DNA of 64,000 bases from contig NC_083379.1 in NCBI RefSeq assembly GCF_031755915.1, forward strand, positions 43,594,001 to 43,658,000. The letters are read 5' to 3'. The notes beneath the pieces were generated by a model. It saw only the letters and a program-made list of their open reading frames with translations. It did no database searches and had not been told where the DNA came from. Numbering within the stretch: position 1 is the first letter of the stretch; each line of letters starts with the position of its first letter. The stretch comes from Ziziphus jujuba. Its lineage: Eukaryota; Streptophyta; Magnoliopsida; Rosales; Rhamnaceae. Of the stretch, positions 11,511-25,019 are shown piece after piece. The position numbers and the translations under genes were made by a program.

Positions 11511-12639
11511 GTATGTAAGGTTTTAACTTTTCTGAACCACAAGGAGCCAAAGCCTTCAAAGCCTTCTATTTTTTTAAAAGAACTTCTATTTTTTTATTGC
11601 CACCTTACCTTAGTACTACTAAGAAGGTTCTTTTTAAAAGGTTGTATGTTTATTTGATGTGACAAAGATTTTTTAAGTGGAATCCTATTGGAGATGCTCT
11701 AACCAGCACTCATAGTTTTTTTGGTTGTATCTAAATCCTAATTTAATTAATGATCTATATAAATATATATATATATATATATTAAAATAATAACAATTAA
11801 TAATGATGTATCTATCTATTTTCATATATTTTCAACAAAAATTATATTATTGATAATAATTGTTTTGTTGAATCACACCATATAAGACACACTCTAAAAG
11901 TGATATAACTATATATTTTTTCTCTTTTTATATTAAAAATTATATTATGGATAATAATTATTTTATTGAGTTATAATATCTAGTAAACCATGTGAAAATA
12001 GATAATCATTGAGCCCTAGACAGACAGAGCATGTGAAAGTAGATAATCATATAGCTCTAGACAGATGGACATTCATAACTATGACAAAGTCTTTAAAGCC
12101 ATTTGAGAGTTTTTTATTATTATTATTATTATTGTTGTTGTTGTTGTTGTTGTTGTTGTTAAAATAAATGTCCACGATGTGGCCAAAAAAAAATAAAAAA
12201 ATAAAAAATAGCAATCCAAGATAGTCAACAGACTGCCGGAGATGCTGTCTTCTATTTCTATTGAGATTGCATTCATTAATTACACAAATAATTTACTCAT
12301 TAGAAAAAATCAGAATTATACGGATAAAGATCGAACCAAAACAAAGAAAATCTTAAAGGGAAGATTAGTGGAATTAAGCTCTTCTGATTCTGGAAACTGA
12401 CAAGAAAAAATTATTAGATCTTTTTCCATGCTCGTGATATTAAGCAAAAACTGGAGGATTGGTGTCCAAGAAATAATTGAATATTCCCATCCCCATATTT
12501 AGAAGTATATGAATGTATGCTATGCATAATTCATATAAACTATTTTTACAAGAAATTGTGCAATTTCGTACAAAACAAAGAAAAAAAAATACTAAAAAAA
12601 AACAGAATAACTTTTTACAACCTGCTGATCAATAGCAAT

Positions 12640-12765
12640 AATACTACCTAGCCACTGGCCTCAGGTCAGACTACACCAATTCAACTGAATCAGTAGTTTC
12701 ATGGCTCTTCCATTCACGAGCACTTTCAGCTGCCAAGCACTCGTTTAGTTTGTAGACTTGGGATT
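12640..12765 (-). pseudogene. Receptor-kinase C-terminal remnant
   Basis: The minus strand reads a match to the last ~40 codons of gene A (the ECLAAE, ESRE and DSVELV-like tail) but stops upstream, where the sequence changes abruptly to the intergenic repeat at 12752. No kinase core is present. Confidence 0.65.
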
Positions 12766-12845
12766 GACAAATTAATGTCATCAAGAAAAAGTTGGGATAA
12801 ACATAATAGTGCATAGGGGTTGACTATTTACTAATTCCTCCTTAT
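12752..12845. repeat. Intergenic direct repeat, copy 2
   Basis: Second copy of 10728-10832. It lies directly after the receptor-kinase tail remnant, as the first copy lies upstream of gene A. Confidence 0.7.
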
Positions 12846-13529
12846 TTAGTTAGAACTATTCATAGCTTGAAAAACTATTCAATTAATTTAATTTCTGATA
12901 GATTTGTATGAACCACTACAAGTAAAAAAAAAAAAAAAACAAACTTCTGAACCACTAAAAGTGGGGGAAAAAAAAAAAAAAAAAAACTTCTGCAAGAGAC
13001 GTTGCAGTAATGTTAATTTGTAAATATAATTTAGAAGACCTTAGAATTTAAATGTTATCGTGCCGTATACATAAATACGCACTTAGAAATTTGGACTTTA
13101 TATTAGTTCATTATTGCTTATAATAGTTTAAACTTTAAAGGAGTATGGTGTGCATATCTTTATACTTATTGGATTTATGCTCTTGCAGCAAGCTAATACT
13201 AGCTTATTAAATAATAAAGCCCATTTAATTGGTTATTAAGAATACATTAATTGGTCAAGATGTTATAAAATCCTAAAAAGATTTGGATTAGCAGTCTATA
13301 AATACACTATTTTAAAATAATGTATTTATTAAAAGAAAAACAGAGATTTTAAGGTTTAGTGTGTTAGATTAACTTTGTTGTTTCTTTTGTAATAAGGTAC
13401 GCTCATATCCAAAATAGTTTGGAAGTTCCTGTAGATTTAAGACATTATTTACACTACTACAGGTCGGAAATGGATAATGAAATGTATGATTTGAACAATA
13501 CTATGCTGAATTATAAATGTAGAGAAAAA

Positions 13530-13640
13530 TGTAGTAGCCGGAGACTAGCAATTCGTGAAGTTGAACTCCATTAGTAATGGGAGTGTCTCATCGTGCAATG
13601 TAAGGTCTTGATGAGCATATATTTTGCACTGTTAGTGATT
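13530..13640. repeat. Second intergenic direct repeat, copy 2
   Basis: Second copy of 11128-11240 with small deletions. Confidence 0.65.
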
Positions 13641-13784
13641 AAGCAAAAACTGAATTTGAAAGTATGAATGCATCTCTATACTATAGATTTAAAACTATAT
13701 GTACAAGAAATTCTGCGATTGCGTTCAAAAACAGCAAAAACAAGTACAAAACAGAACAAGTTTTTAGCCCTAACACTACCTAGA

Positions 13785-14215
13785 GCCAGGGGCCTCAGCT
13801 TGTGCTATAAACATCGCTTTTCTCATTTAATCAAATTTGTTATATAGTACCTGCAAGTCAAAGCATGCTACTCAAATCATCTACACCTCAAAACACAGTC
13901 TTCATTTAATTGGTAAAATGTCCATTTGCTTATTCTTTTGCTCTGTCATTTTTTCTATTTAATTTAGATAACGCACAAAAACATATTGAAATATTTGAAT
14001 TCCAAACAGGAAAGATAAATAGAAAGAAAATGAATTACACTTACTGAGGGTCAAGATACCAGGGAGTGCCAGCAATTACTGGTTACCGTTGTTATGAGTC
14101 TTGTTATTGGTAAGGAATATTTTTACCAGGCAAGGTTGGATAGTTTGGCTTGATATTGCCTATATCTCTGGGGACTATAGGAGGCTTAACTTTCTTCTTT
14201 GCTTTGATCGGCATC
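13785..14215 (-). pseudogene. Receptor-kinase remnant with exon 12/13 pieces
   Basis: Includes a minus-strand match to the start of exon 13 (13805-13855, with a splice-like acceptor) and a degraded exon 12 at 14043-14190 covering the activation loop. Small indels break every frame, and the bulk of exon 13 is missing. It resembles 11345-11510, so both may derive from one older copy. Confidence 0.65.
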
Positions 14216-15212
14216 TAAGGCTTTAAATTTCCTGAATCATAAGGAGCTGAAAGAGAAATCCATTAGAATAATGTGGTTGGAAATCTGTTTATAAAGAATC
14301 TTGATCCTTCAATTACCAATTGTCAATTGCAGTATATGTTCTGCAAATTTAGAACGACACCTCATGCAAGGTAGCTGTACAAAATGTCAAGAGCAAAGGT
14401 TTTGGTTTTGTCCAGATTAATTCAGAACTATCTGCCATGACTGCTCGTAATGCCATGATACACTGGTTAAGGGGAAGAAGATGTAAGCCCTCTATTTGTT
14501 TGTTATATATGGTGGAAAGGGTGAAAGATGGGGAATATAAAATCATTGTTATGGGAAAGAAATGGGGATTGAAACACCATGGCTCCTATTGGATAAGACC
14601 ACCACTAAATGTCTGTCAAAGCTCTTTACAAACAGATTTGAAGCCTCAAACTTCTTATTCGAATGGTTTTCGCTTCAGTTCCATACGACTCTGTATGATT
14701 TACTTCTCATGGTTTCCGCTTCGGTTCTGTATGATTTTGTATGCTTTAACCTTCGCTTTCATTTGGTTTAGAATTCTCAACCAAGCAGAGAAAAGGGGAA
14801 AAAAAAAAATAGAGGGAACAAAATACAAGTAGAGAAAAAAAATATAGAACTTTTATTTCTTTTACAACAAGCTATCATCAAGCTGAGGAGGGGAAAAAAA
14901 AAAAAAAATGCAAAGAACCAGCCGAATTCTCTAACAACGCAAAAAATCATCCGAAAGCCATAAAATAGTGAATCAAAAGTAAACAAAAAATCCATAAAAT
15001 TAACAAACTTAAAAACTCAAAAAACCGCGGGAAGAAAATAAAGTTTACCAGAAGAATCACAAAACTATAAGAAATATTTTATCAAAAAAAAAAATACTAA
15101 TAAAATGATGCAGGGCTTTACAGAAACAGAAATAGAGGGGCCGAAAAAAAAAAAAAAAAAAACTGTTGGAAGAAAGCAAAAGTTTACTACAGGAGACACA
15201 CAAGTTAAAGAA

Positions 15213-15248
<36 letters not shown>

Positions 15249-15900
15249 GATGCAGGGTTTTATAAAGAAGAAACTAAGAGTAAAAAAATAAAAAAAATAA
15301 AAAAAAAAATGCATCCTACAGTTTGTGGAGTACCAGTGTTTCACTGCCTATGTGGATCAATGTGGCACGAATGTTTTAGAACTTATAATTCTTTTACAAG
15401 AAGCTATCTAATATTTATTGATAAAAAAAAAAAAAAAAAGTAAAAAAAAATGCAGGATATCATCTGCAGAGAACCAGCCTAATTCTCTAACAATGCATGC
15501 TAGAAAAATCATCCTCGATACCACTAAGGAGAAAGCAGTAAAATAGTGAATCAACTTAAGAAAACCTTAAGTACATAAAAATTACAAACATGAAAACTCC
15601 AGAAACTGAGGGAAGGAAGTAAAGTTTACCAGAAGAAACACACAAATATAAGAAAAAATATTAATAAAAAGATGCAGGATTTTATAGAAACAAAAACAAG
15701 TGAGGAAAAATAAATAAATAAATAAAATCAATAAACATTGTACACCAAGAAACTGTGGGAAGAAAGTAAAAGTTTACCAGAAGAAACACACAAGTAATAA
15801 TAATAATAATAATAAGACTAATAAAAAGATGCAGGGCAGGTATTTGTCAAGAAGAAACAGAGAGAGAAAAAAAAAAAAAAATAGCAATTCAAGTTTTTAG
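14216..15900. repeat. AT-rich degenerate tandem repeats, no gene
   Basis: From about 14900 the DNA consists of decayed direct repeats. A segment beginning gaaccagcc..aattctctaac at 14915 recurs at 15471. A shorter motif, aaagtttaccagaag..cacacaa followed by aataaaa.gatgcagg, occurs around 15030, 15170, 15611 and 15757. (AAT)n and poly-A runs lie between. The open frame at 14437-14832 has no recognisable domain and I do not call it a gene. Confidence 0.6.
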
Positions 15901-15904
15901 AAAG

Positions 15905-16170
15905 CAATAATACTACCCAGCCAGAGGCCTCAGCTCAGACTGTCAATACTTAAAGACACCAACTCAATTGAATCAGTAGTTGCATGGTTCTTCTGTCCAC
16001 GAACACTTTCTACTGCCAAGCACTCCCTTAGCTCCACAAGTACCTGATTCATGTTTGGTCTTTTTGTTGAAGTTGGCAGGAATATACAGGCCAATGCTAT
16101 TTCAACAACTGCATTCCACACAGTTTTTGTCAAAATTTCTTTGTAACCTCCTAGCCACAATACTTGCAAT
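15905..16170 (-). pseudogene. Receptor-kinase C-terminal remnant
   Basis: The minus strand encodes a fragment matching the end of kinase exon 13: VWNAVVEIALAC, then [19 protein letters not shown], then a tail with DSIELV. The upstream part of the exon and all other exons are absent. Upstream of 16170 the sequence is unrelated AT-rich DNA. Confidence 0.8.
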
Positions 16171-17411
16171 GTCTACTTGGAAGTTTAACTTCTTTGTTAA
16201 TTAACAATTAGTTAGGTCTCACAGAAACAAAAAGGTACAGAAAGAAATTTACTATATAAATGCGTACTTATATATATATATATATATATTAGGTGTTTTA
16301 GAATAAGTTGGTTAGAATATTTTATTAATGTTCAACGCTTTGGATTAATATATGTGATTACTAAAAAAAAATTTCCGATAATAATGTTAGTCATTTTGGA
16401 GAGGCGTTGACAATTTATCGACCCCCCTTTCCTTTTGAATTATTCTTAACCATAATGTACTAGAAAAAAGCAAAAATTCCCTGAAAATGCACTTAACAAC
16501 CGTGTTTATAGATCTCTCAACAACAAGAGCACCAAATGCTCTTCTTCAGCCTAAACGTTTACAAAAACTTAATTATTATTAGTGGACATTTTTTGCTCTT
16601 GAGAATTTTTCAATCAAAATTTTCTTTTTATATAAATCAATAGAATAGGAAAAAAAAAAAAAAAAAGCCACAAAAGAATGGAAATTTTTGCGTACCCAAC
16701 TTGGCTACTTGGTGGGAACGGGAAGAAAGAGGATGCTAACCATAAACAGAGTAATTACTTCTACCAAGTAATAAAATCAACCAAGAAAATCAACTTCGTT
16801 TTTTATGGAAAAGAAAATCAACAAAAGAAAATAAAATGAAAATCACAACTTACAAAAAGGTGATTTTTGAGTCAACCCCTGCAATGTTCAATCCAAAACC
16901 CACTAATTATTTTCCGTCCTTTTCTCTCTTTCCCGCTTACTCTCACCCTGTTTCTCCATTTCCTATACCTTTCCTTAAGTTGTAGGGTGTTGATGATGGC
17001 ATTCTTACCAAAGATTGGCCTTTTTTATCTTGTTTTTCGTTATGTGTTGGCTTAGAGCATTTTAATCCGACTGATGCGACATATATCTTTCGGAAAATAA
17101 ATATAATGAGAGTGCATAAATTCGTACTTCATGGCCAAACATAAAAGAAAATTCCAAAGTTTTTTTCACTATGAACATGATAAATAATTCCATCATTTAT
17201 ATTTTTCAAGCTAAACAAAAAATGAATGGCATCATCATGATGATTAATATCATGATCTTATACAAAACTGGACTGCATGTTACTGTATCATAGACAATTA
17301 CATATTATCATCGTCAACAGAAGAATTGAGAGGAACAAAAGTAAGGTGCAAATATATGAAAATCCAAAACAAAGGCACCCATCTAGCAAGATGGATGTTC
17401 TACGCGAAGTT
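16171..17411. other. AT-rich spacer without recognised gene
   Basis: Poly-A runs and a TA microsatellite near 16270. Short open frames here carry no domain. The part next to 17412 is likely 3' UTR of receptor kinase C. Confidence 0.6.
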
Positions 17412-20400
17412 CTACCTTGCCAAGGGACTAAGTTCTGTAGTTCCAGTTATAGAGAAGGTTTCAATGGAAGTTGCTGAATCAGTCACAAGGCTTTCGTTCT
17501 TCCTAGATAACTCAGTTGCCAAACAATCCTGTATTTCAGTCACCACCTGATTCATGTTTGGCCTTTTAGCGGATGTTGGAGAAACACAAGCCATGGCTAC
17601 CTCAACAGCTTTCCACACAGAATTAACCTCGTAATCTCCACGTAATCTTTGATCAACAACATTTCTGATATCTCCATTAGATAGAATGGAACTGACCCAT
17701 TGGCTTATGTGAGGCTTCTCATGACCTCTAACTATGGCGGGTCGGCCTGTGATCATCTCCAAGAGAACAACTCCAAAGCTATAAACATCACTTTTCTCAT
17801 GGAGCCTGTTTGTTATTGAGTACCTGCAATTTTAAAAAAAAAAAAAAAAGCCGTATATTTAACATTACTTCTGTAAAGTCTTTTTCGAGAAACCCATTTG
17901 GTTTTCATTTCTAACCATTCTTTCAGTTAAACCATTTTTCTTTATATCATATGAAACTTACTCAGGATCAAGGTATCCTGGGGTGCCAGCAACGACTGTG
18001 GAGACATGAGTGCCACCATCAGTGGGGAAACATCTGGATAGGCCAAAATCGGCTATTTTGGCTTGGAAATTATCAGTTAGCAATATGTTTGTAGTTTTCA
18101 CATCTCTGTGCACAATTGGTGGTTTGCATCCATGATGTAAATATTCCAACCCTGCATTACAAAGTCCATGCTTTGCTTAGCTTTTGCCAAAAAGAATAGA
18201 AATTGCAAGGCCCCCCACTCCCCGACAAACAAAAAAATATATATAAAAAAGAAAAAAAAAATGATCAAAGTCAACTTCTAGCTAACCTTGTGCCGAGTCC
18301 AATGCTATCTTTAGTCTACCTTCCCAACTCAAGACGTTTACCTCGCTGTTGTCTACGTAAAGGACAAAAAAAAGAAAAGGTCAAATGTATTCTTATTCTT
18401 CTTCCAATTTGGCGGTGATGGGAAAAGCAAGCAAACAAAATATTAAAAAAAAAAAAAACTTTTTTTTTTTTTTTTTTAATGAACACAAAACCTGAAAGAT
18501 GAGAGTGTAAATCTCCATTGGACAAGTATTCATAAATAAGTGCCATATTGGTTCCTTCGTTGCAATATCCAACAAGGTTAGTCAAGTTTCGATGATGAAC
18601 TCTAAGAAGAAGCTTAACCTGTAATTGAAAAATCACATCTTATATTAACTAACACATACAGGAATTATACCTTTGTTTGAGGCAAGGAGTGAGGAAGACA
18701 TACCTCAGCTTGAAATTGTTGATAACCCTGAACTGATGAAGGAGAAAGCATCTTCACAGCTACTTCAGTGCCATCTGTGAGGACACCATGATAAACCATT
18801 CCAAATCCTCCTTTACCAAGAACTCTCTCAAAGTTGCTTGTCATTTTTAGGACCTCAGAATATGTATATTGGCGTTTTCTGGATTCAAATGAATCATTTG
18901 GATGGCCGGATTCTGCATTTATTTTACCTGCTTCAACTGAAAAGTGGCAACAAGTGTGTGATTAAGCAATTGAAAAAACAATTTTGGTTTTACTTTAAAG
19001 ATGGATCTTGGATGTCTAAATTGATCTCCCAAGCTATAATATTATTAATTAAGCACCAAGTGCTGTTAGTTACCTTGATTTCTTTTCCGTTTTGGGATAA
19101 ACAAAATAGCTCCGGCTACTAACAAAACGACAACGACAACGACACCACCAACTGATGCTAGTACTGGAACTAAAACATTATTGCTCTTCTTCTTTTTGCA
19201 TGAAGATGACTGACATAGGTCCGGATTTCCTCCCATGCTATCATCAATAAAATTCATAGGAAATAGTCAGTTTGGGATTCTTGTTTAATTTGAAATGAAT
19301 TCATGATAGACACACACACAGAGACAGTTGGAACTCTGTGTCTGCAGGCCATATATGTTTGGCAACTTAAAGCATAGGTTTTATCATGACAATTGGAAAG
19401 TACTGCACAAAGTTTTATTAGTTGACCGAATGCTAATTTATGGGAAAGTGTAAGTTAAGAATTAAAAATAAAATAATAATAAAAATATGACCAAATGAGC
19501 AGATTATTTTGACAAAAAACAAACCCTAATGATAGAGAACCAGCGTTTGATTTCTCAATGAGTTTAGCTGGAACCGAGCTGTTGAGCTTGTTGTTCTCCA
19601 AGTTCCTGCGAAGCAAAAAGAAAATTAAGTACTCTTGTACATCTTAATAGTGAACTTTTCACTACTTGTTACAATTCAAAAATAACTTACAGGAATTTCA
19701 AGTTTGGCATTTGAGACAGAAACTCAGGAATTGATCCGGATAAGTTATTGTTTGATAAATCCCTGAATAAGAGAAATTAACAAGCACTTGATATACTGGA
19801 TTTGATAAGATGTAATTGCAAATATAAATTGACAGATTTCAGGTACTTACAAGGTTTGTAACATGGTGAGACTAGATATGTATGGGGCTATGTCGCCAGT
19901 CAATCCGCTCGAAGACAAATTCCTAATTACATTTACAAATAACAACATTAATAAAGATCTGTATATGTTGAAACACTCAAAAAGTTTACTTGAAAGTATC
20001 TAATTTCGACCAAAATATCAAGGCGTAAAAAATCTTACAAGGATATGATTCTAGGTGGATCTAAGCCTCTGTAGCTGCAATTTAGACCTGCCCATACGTA
20101 CGAAACTGGAGCACATGGATCTCCTTGCCAGTTTTTGTTCACACCATAAGTTGACTTTATGTTGGTGATGGCATCAACTAATATTTTCGATATGAATTCA
20201 TTCAGTAAAATATATAATCACAGAATTAAGGAACAAAACAGAGAAGCATTTACAGGGGAAGTAATAAAAGCTTACCGTCATCTTTTTCTGTTTCTGACTG
20301 GGAGAAATCTATCAGAGTATAGACCTCAAGGCCATTAAGGATAGGTGGCAGGGTTGAGTTGTCGAGCTGAACGAGTGAAAATGTGAAGTTTTCAGCAGTC

Positions 20401-21552
20401 AAGGAAGTTGGTGTGAATATGGTGGTGGTGTACAAGTAATCAGGGGAAAGAGGTCCATATAGGAGCTTCCCATTGCAATTGATATTGAATGCTCTAGATT
20501 CGTTGGCTTTCATCTTATGGAGTTCAGCAAAGTGCATGTACACAAAAAATTCCAAACTTGGATCCGAAGGCACCCAATAGAATTCCATAGGAGCTGTAGC
20601 ATCTATTGGCGTGGCCGCGGTATTCATGACAATAGATGCTGGCTGATAACTATTGTGACTTCCACTGTCAATGGTAGCATTGGTTGTTATTTGCGTCCAT
20701 TTGGAATAGCTATATGGCAACCACAGTCGATCGAAAATGTCATAAGGGTACCTATAATGTTTTACGCACTGCTTTGTCAGATAAACAAAATACTCAATCA
20801 ATTTTGTCATATACGTATATATGTGTAGAACGACTTATACCTGTATGATGAATTGGAAACTGAACCAGTATCTAGGCGAAAGTAGAGTGCCAATGACCCA
20901 GAGCTAGCATAAGAAGAATTTGTCAAAGGCCTTAGCTCCAGAGCAGAAATAAAGGGTGTCCCTTTTCCGGTGTTGACAAGACAGATATGAACATAGTCCA
21001 TTAAAGGAACATGAACAATCTCCTTGATGGTACTTGAGGTTACCTCGTCAAATTTTATGGTCTCCCAATAGTTTGGTCCAAAATGCAAATCAAATTGCGG
21101 TAGCTTATTTAGGCCGTCATAATCACCGTACAAGAAACTGGATCTGATCAAATACTTGGTACCGCTTGTAACGTTTATTGTGTAACAGTTTCTGATGCCT
21201 TCAGGGAAGCTCCGGACATAGGCAGCTTGCTGTTGAAGGTTAGCTTTATATTCAGGCTTTATGCTTTCACTTGAACCGGTATCGATGAAGTCTGCGTCTG
21301 AGATGTAATTTATTTTTGTTCCTGGTTCAGAGTAGTTTGAGTTTCGGGGTAGCCCACAATCCAAGCTAATGAAGCCTGAGACAGAAAAATGAAGATGGTT
21401 TATTGAATGGGAATCAAAAAGAGCTTATATTTATGGAGATAATAATTTGATTAAGATCGTAATCTCATACCTGATTGGTCCTGTGCATGAACAAGAAGCA
21501 GAAAACCAAAAACAAGAAATGAGATACAGAGAAAATTCTTGAGCATCTCCAT
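17412..21552 (-). CDS. Malectin-like LRR receptor kinase C, intact
   Basis: Thirteen exons: 21552-21471, 21375-20841, 20751-20276, 20177-20039, 19922-19851, 19762-19691, 19605-19525, 19237-19074, 18936-18704, 18618-18492, 18352-18287, 18151-17962, 17823-17412. They sum to 883 codons with no internal stop. A signal peptide follows the first ATG; a second in-frame ATG lies two codons later. Order: malectin-like domain (to ~364), GDPC, three LRRs, a very hydrophobic Val-rich transmembrane helix, kinase. The kinase has [41 protein letters not shown] and DVYSFGV, so all catalytic motifs are present. It is a plasma-membrane receptor-like kinase of LRR-RLK subfamily I. The ligand is not predictable from sequence. 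It is the best reference copy for the cluster. Confidence 0.93.
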
Positions 21553-21635
21553 TGTTAGCTTAGGAGAAGTAACTAAGCTCTAAACTACAGTTGCTTTGTG
21601 AATATCATGTCTATATGTATATGCAAATTTTACGT

Positions 21636-21641
21636 AGTCAA
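21636..21641 (-). promoter_or_regulatory. W-box (TTGACT) upstream of receptor kinase C
   Basis: WRKY core on the gene strand about 85 bp before the ATG. A second copy is at 21797-21802. Two close copies raise the chance of a real WRKY-responsive promoter, but this is inferred from motif alone. Confidence 0.35.
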
Positions 21642-21796
21642 CTTTTAGAGTTGGAGAAAAAAGGATTCTCTTTCAAATTGACAGATTTATCCCTTTTTTC
21701 TTTTTCAACGTTCTGCCCATGTTATAGTGCTATGGATATGCCTGCAAGAATATAAATATTAAATCAATTAATAACAAATTGACACCCATGCAAATT

Positions 21797-21802
21797 AGTC
21801 AA
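21797..21802 (-). promoter_or_regulatory. Second W-box (TTGACT) upstream of receptor kinase C
   Basis: WRKY core on the gene strand about 245 bp before the ATG, within gttgacta context. Confidence 0.3.
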
Positions 21803-24800
21803 CCAAAGATTGTCAGATTAAAATGATAAGGCTGGATGATCTTGTCATTCTTTGTAAACCTGAATAATTAACCTCTTGATATAATATCTATATAAATTAG
21901 TTGGAAATTTTTTTTACCAACAGCAATGAAAAATGGTAAGTATCTATAATATCTTATTCGTTTTTATGGTACATTATTTGGTGACCGTGATATTGTATTG
22001 ATTGTTTTAATTTTTAATTCCTCACCCACCCCACCCACCCCCCCTTTTTTGCAACCGGATAATTGTTACTTTCATAATTATGTGGTAAATAAATAATTTT
22101 AAAAAGTTTATAATATCTTGGTTGTCATGATTTAAATCCCGGCCATGGACGTGTGGCAAAGCATAAATCTTGTTAGTACTAGTAGATATGGATATATGGA
22201 TACAATTGCATCAGAAACTAAATAGTAAATACAACGAAAAAATATATTACCAAATTTTAGAATATAATACATTTTTCAATTCTACTGGCTATTGTCTTTT
22301 ACTTTTTCTTTTTCTTTTCTTCTTTTTTTTTTTAATAAAATCCTCCTTTTAGAATAAATTCAATAATTAAAATAAAATAAATAAAAAAGAAGAAGAAGAA
22401 AATCCTCTCACTTTTGCCGAGCTGTGTCACCAGCAAGCTATCGTTTTTAATATATGTATAATTCATCAATTGCAATGATTCCAGCTTTAATTCTTTCTTT
22501 TTTTTAAAAAAAAAAAAATTGTTTCTTTACATATATTTCATTCTTTTTTTTGGTTAATTAATTTATTTATATTTCATTCTGATCAGAATGATTGCAAGAG
22601 GTATATATGATTTGCACAGAAGAGATCCATCAACCATATATCCAATTGACCAATCCTCCTTCAGCCACCTAGATATATATATATATATATATATTTTCCT
22701 TTTTCTAACAGAGAAATATTGATTGTATATGATTCCTTCATTTTCCTAATTAATGATTTACACAGAGAAGAACAATGATTTACACAGAGAAGTACACATA
22801 TATTTTATATATGTACGTGATCGTAACATTAATTAATTTACCCTCATTAATTGAGCTGGTTCATGTTCAATTAACTTTACTTAAAAAAAAAAAATGAATA
22901 TTTAAAACCGAACTAAATAGACCACAATCTGAAGGTCGGCTAGCCAGTAGACTTTTTCAGGCAACTAGCTAGGATGAAAGAAAATAAAGGAAAATTTCTC
23001 ATCTATTTCTTCACAAAGAATCGACGTGTATTTTTAGCAAGAAAGAAAGATTACTTATGCAGAAGTCGTCCATATATATATAAATATATAATTATGATAG
23101 TTGCACGCTATAGTCTATGCTATCATTAGTCAACTTACTTACTTTTAAATTGCCATCGCTTTCTGCCAAGACCAATGACCAAATCAAAAACAGCTAATTC
23201 TTCATTTTCCCCCCTGCTTTAATTTAATTCTAACATTATAGTTACATAAATAATTACAATAAACAAGAACGTTAATTAATATATAAATATATCAAATACC
23301 TTCCGAATCCTCCAGAATATGAGCATTCAGCAAATTTTTTTTTTCCCATAAAATTTTACCTAGTAGGTTATTTAATTAACATTTTCTTTTATTTTTTTGT
23401 GTATATGCTGTGATCTTATACATTTACTTCTACATGCATCCCTTCTATGTTATTTTCTATGAACTAATATTTAAAATAATAATACATCAGTTGATATTAT
23501 ATAATTCAACAAAAAAAAATTAACAAATCAAATTTAACACTAGAATTTCATAGTCTATCTCAATGAGAACTTACATGTACATATTCCAAGTCTTTGCCGC
23601 CTTGAAAAATATGATATATATTTTTTATACAAGGTTTTATTAATTTTTGCATCTTCCATATTTCTTCCATAAGGTTACAAAAAGCAATGCATGTTTTGTA
23701 AGCGAGCCTTCCGTTGAATATATACATTTGCTAGGATGGTGAGCTTCCTGCATTATTCCTATTTTTGTTTTTTTTGTTTTTTTGTTTTTTTTTTTTTTTT
23801 GGCCTTTTTGGTAACAGAATTATTCGTACTTTTTGGGCCATTAAAGTGAGTTCCTTTACCGTGAATGATGGGTCTACTGAATTTTTGTCCAAAAAACCGT
23901 GTGGATAGGTGGTGGGTAAGTCAAAGTCGACTCTGAATTTTTTTTTTTTTTTTTTAATTTTTTGGGAAATCAAGTCAATGACGTATTGAGTATATATATG
24001 TACAGTCGAAAAGACATTTATTTTTATAAAAAAAAATATTAATTCGAAAAGATGAAGTAAAATTTTGTTTGAAGTATTTAAGTATCACCAAAGTCAAAAC
24101 GAATTTTTTAGTCTAATTATTCAAATTTAGACGTGAGATGGACGAAATGAAGAACAATGTGCTTTAATTTTTTTTTTTTTTTTTTCCCTGATAAGACAAT
24201 ATAACAGGACAATTTACAATAACAGGGAGGAAAATATATGCTGGTCTCTTTAGTTTTACAGTTTGTAGAAAACTAAAGTACTCAAATTAGAGAGAAACCG
24301 TAGTATTTTTTTTCCCCCACGTCGATTAATTTACTTGTTTGAACAACATATTATTCAGATAAGTTGATAGGTTAATTAGACAGCTCTGGTAATTCAACCC
24401 CACTACTCCAGAAAGAGTACTAATGTTCAAGCTGTCCATCCATTGGTCCTGATGCCACACTAACTATATATTCAGCTGTGGATTCAACTTTTGTTTTCAC
24501 TCTAGATATGGTGAGGTATATGATGAAAATAAACGTTGTGCAATTAATTATTATAATATTGGGTCTTAAAATGAGTTTTGGATGTAAGTTATGAACCATT
24601 TCGACCATAAGAATTATCATCACTTTGGTTTTTTCGTTTTGGGGGGCCAAAATTCTAATTCCACTGTTTCATTTGCCTTAAATAGTACTTGATTTTGTTC
24701 TATCATTGGTCCTATTCGCTTACAAGGCATGAAACCAAACATTACAAATTAAACAATATCAAGATACTAAAATCAAAATCAAAGACCTGAAAATAAATCA

Positions 24801-25019
24801 TTTCTCCTAACAGATTTTGAATTGAGTTTATTAAGATACACATAAATTTCTACCATTTCTTAGCTAACAACCACATATCAAACTGCCTCCAATACTGTGC
24901 CAACTTTGCCAGCACATGTAATATTAATATGGAGGTAGATCCTTTTCTTATTTTTCTTACCAACCCTATTTGCAAATACAAAGAAAACAAATGAATTTAA
25001 CGTTAATACAATAACAAGA
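21803..25019. other. Long AT-rich intergenic region
   Basis: Between gene C and the tail of gene D. It holds homopolymer runs (A/T), TA microsatellites near 22675 and 23078, a short duplicated gatttacacagagaag at 22753 and 22777, and a C-rich patch at 22022-22045. The short open frames across poly-T runs are artefacts of composition. I see no gene. Confidence 0.6.

Noticed and set aside
14437..14832. 131-codon open frame
   Set aside because: No recognisable domain, low-complexity end, surrounded by decayed repeats and pseudogene pieces.
23731..23973. 80-codon minus-strand frame with Lys runs
   Set aside because: Built from poly-T tracts read in reverse; no conserved feature.
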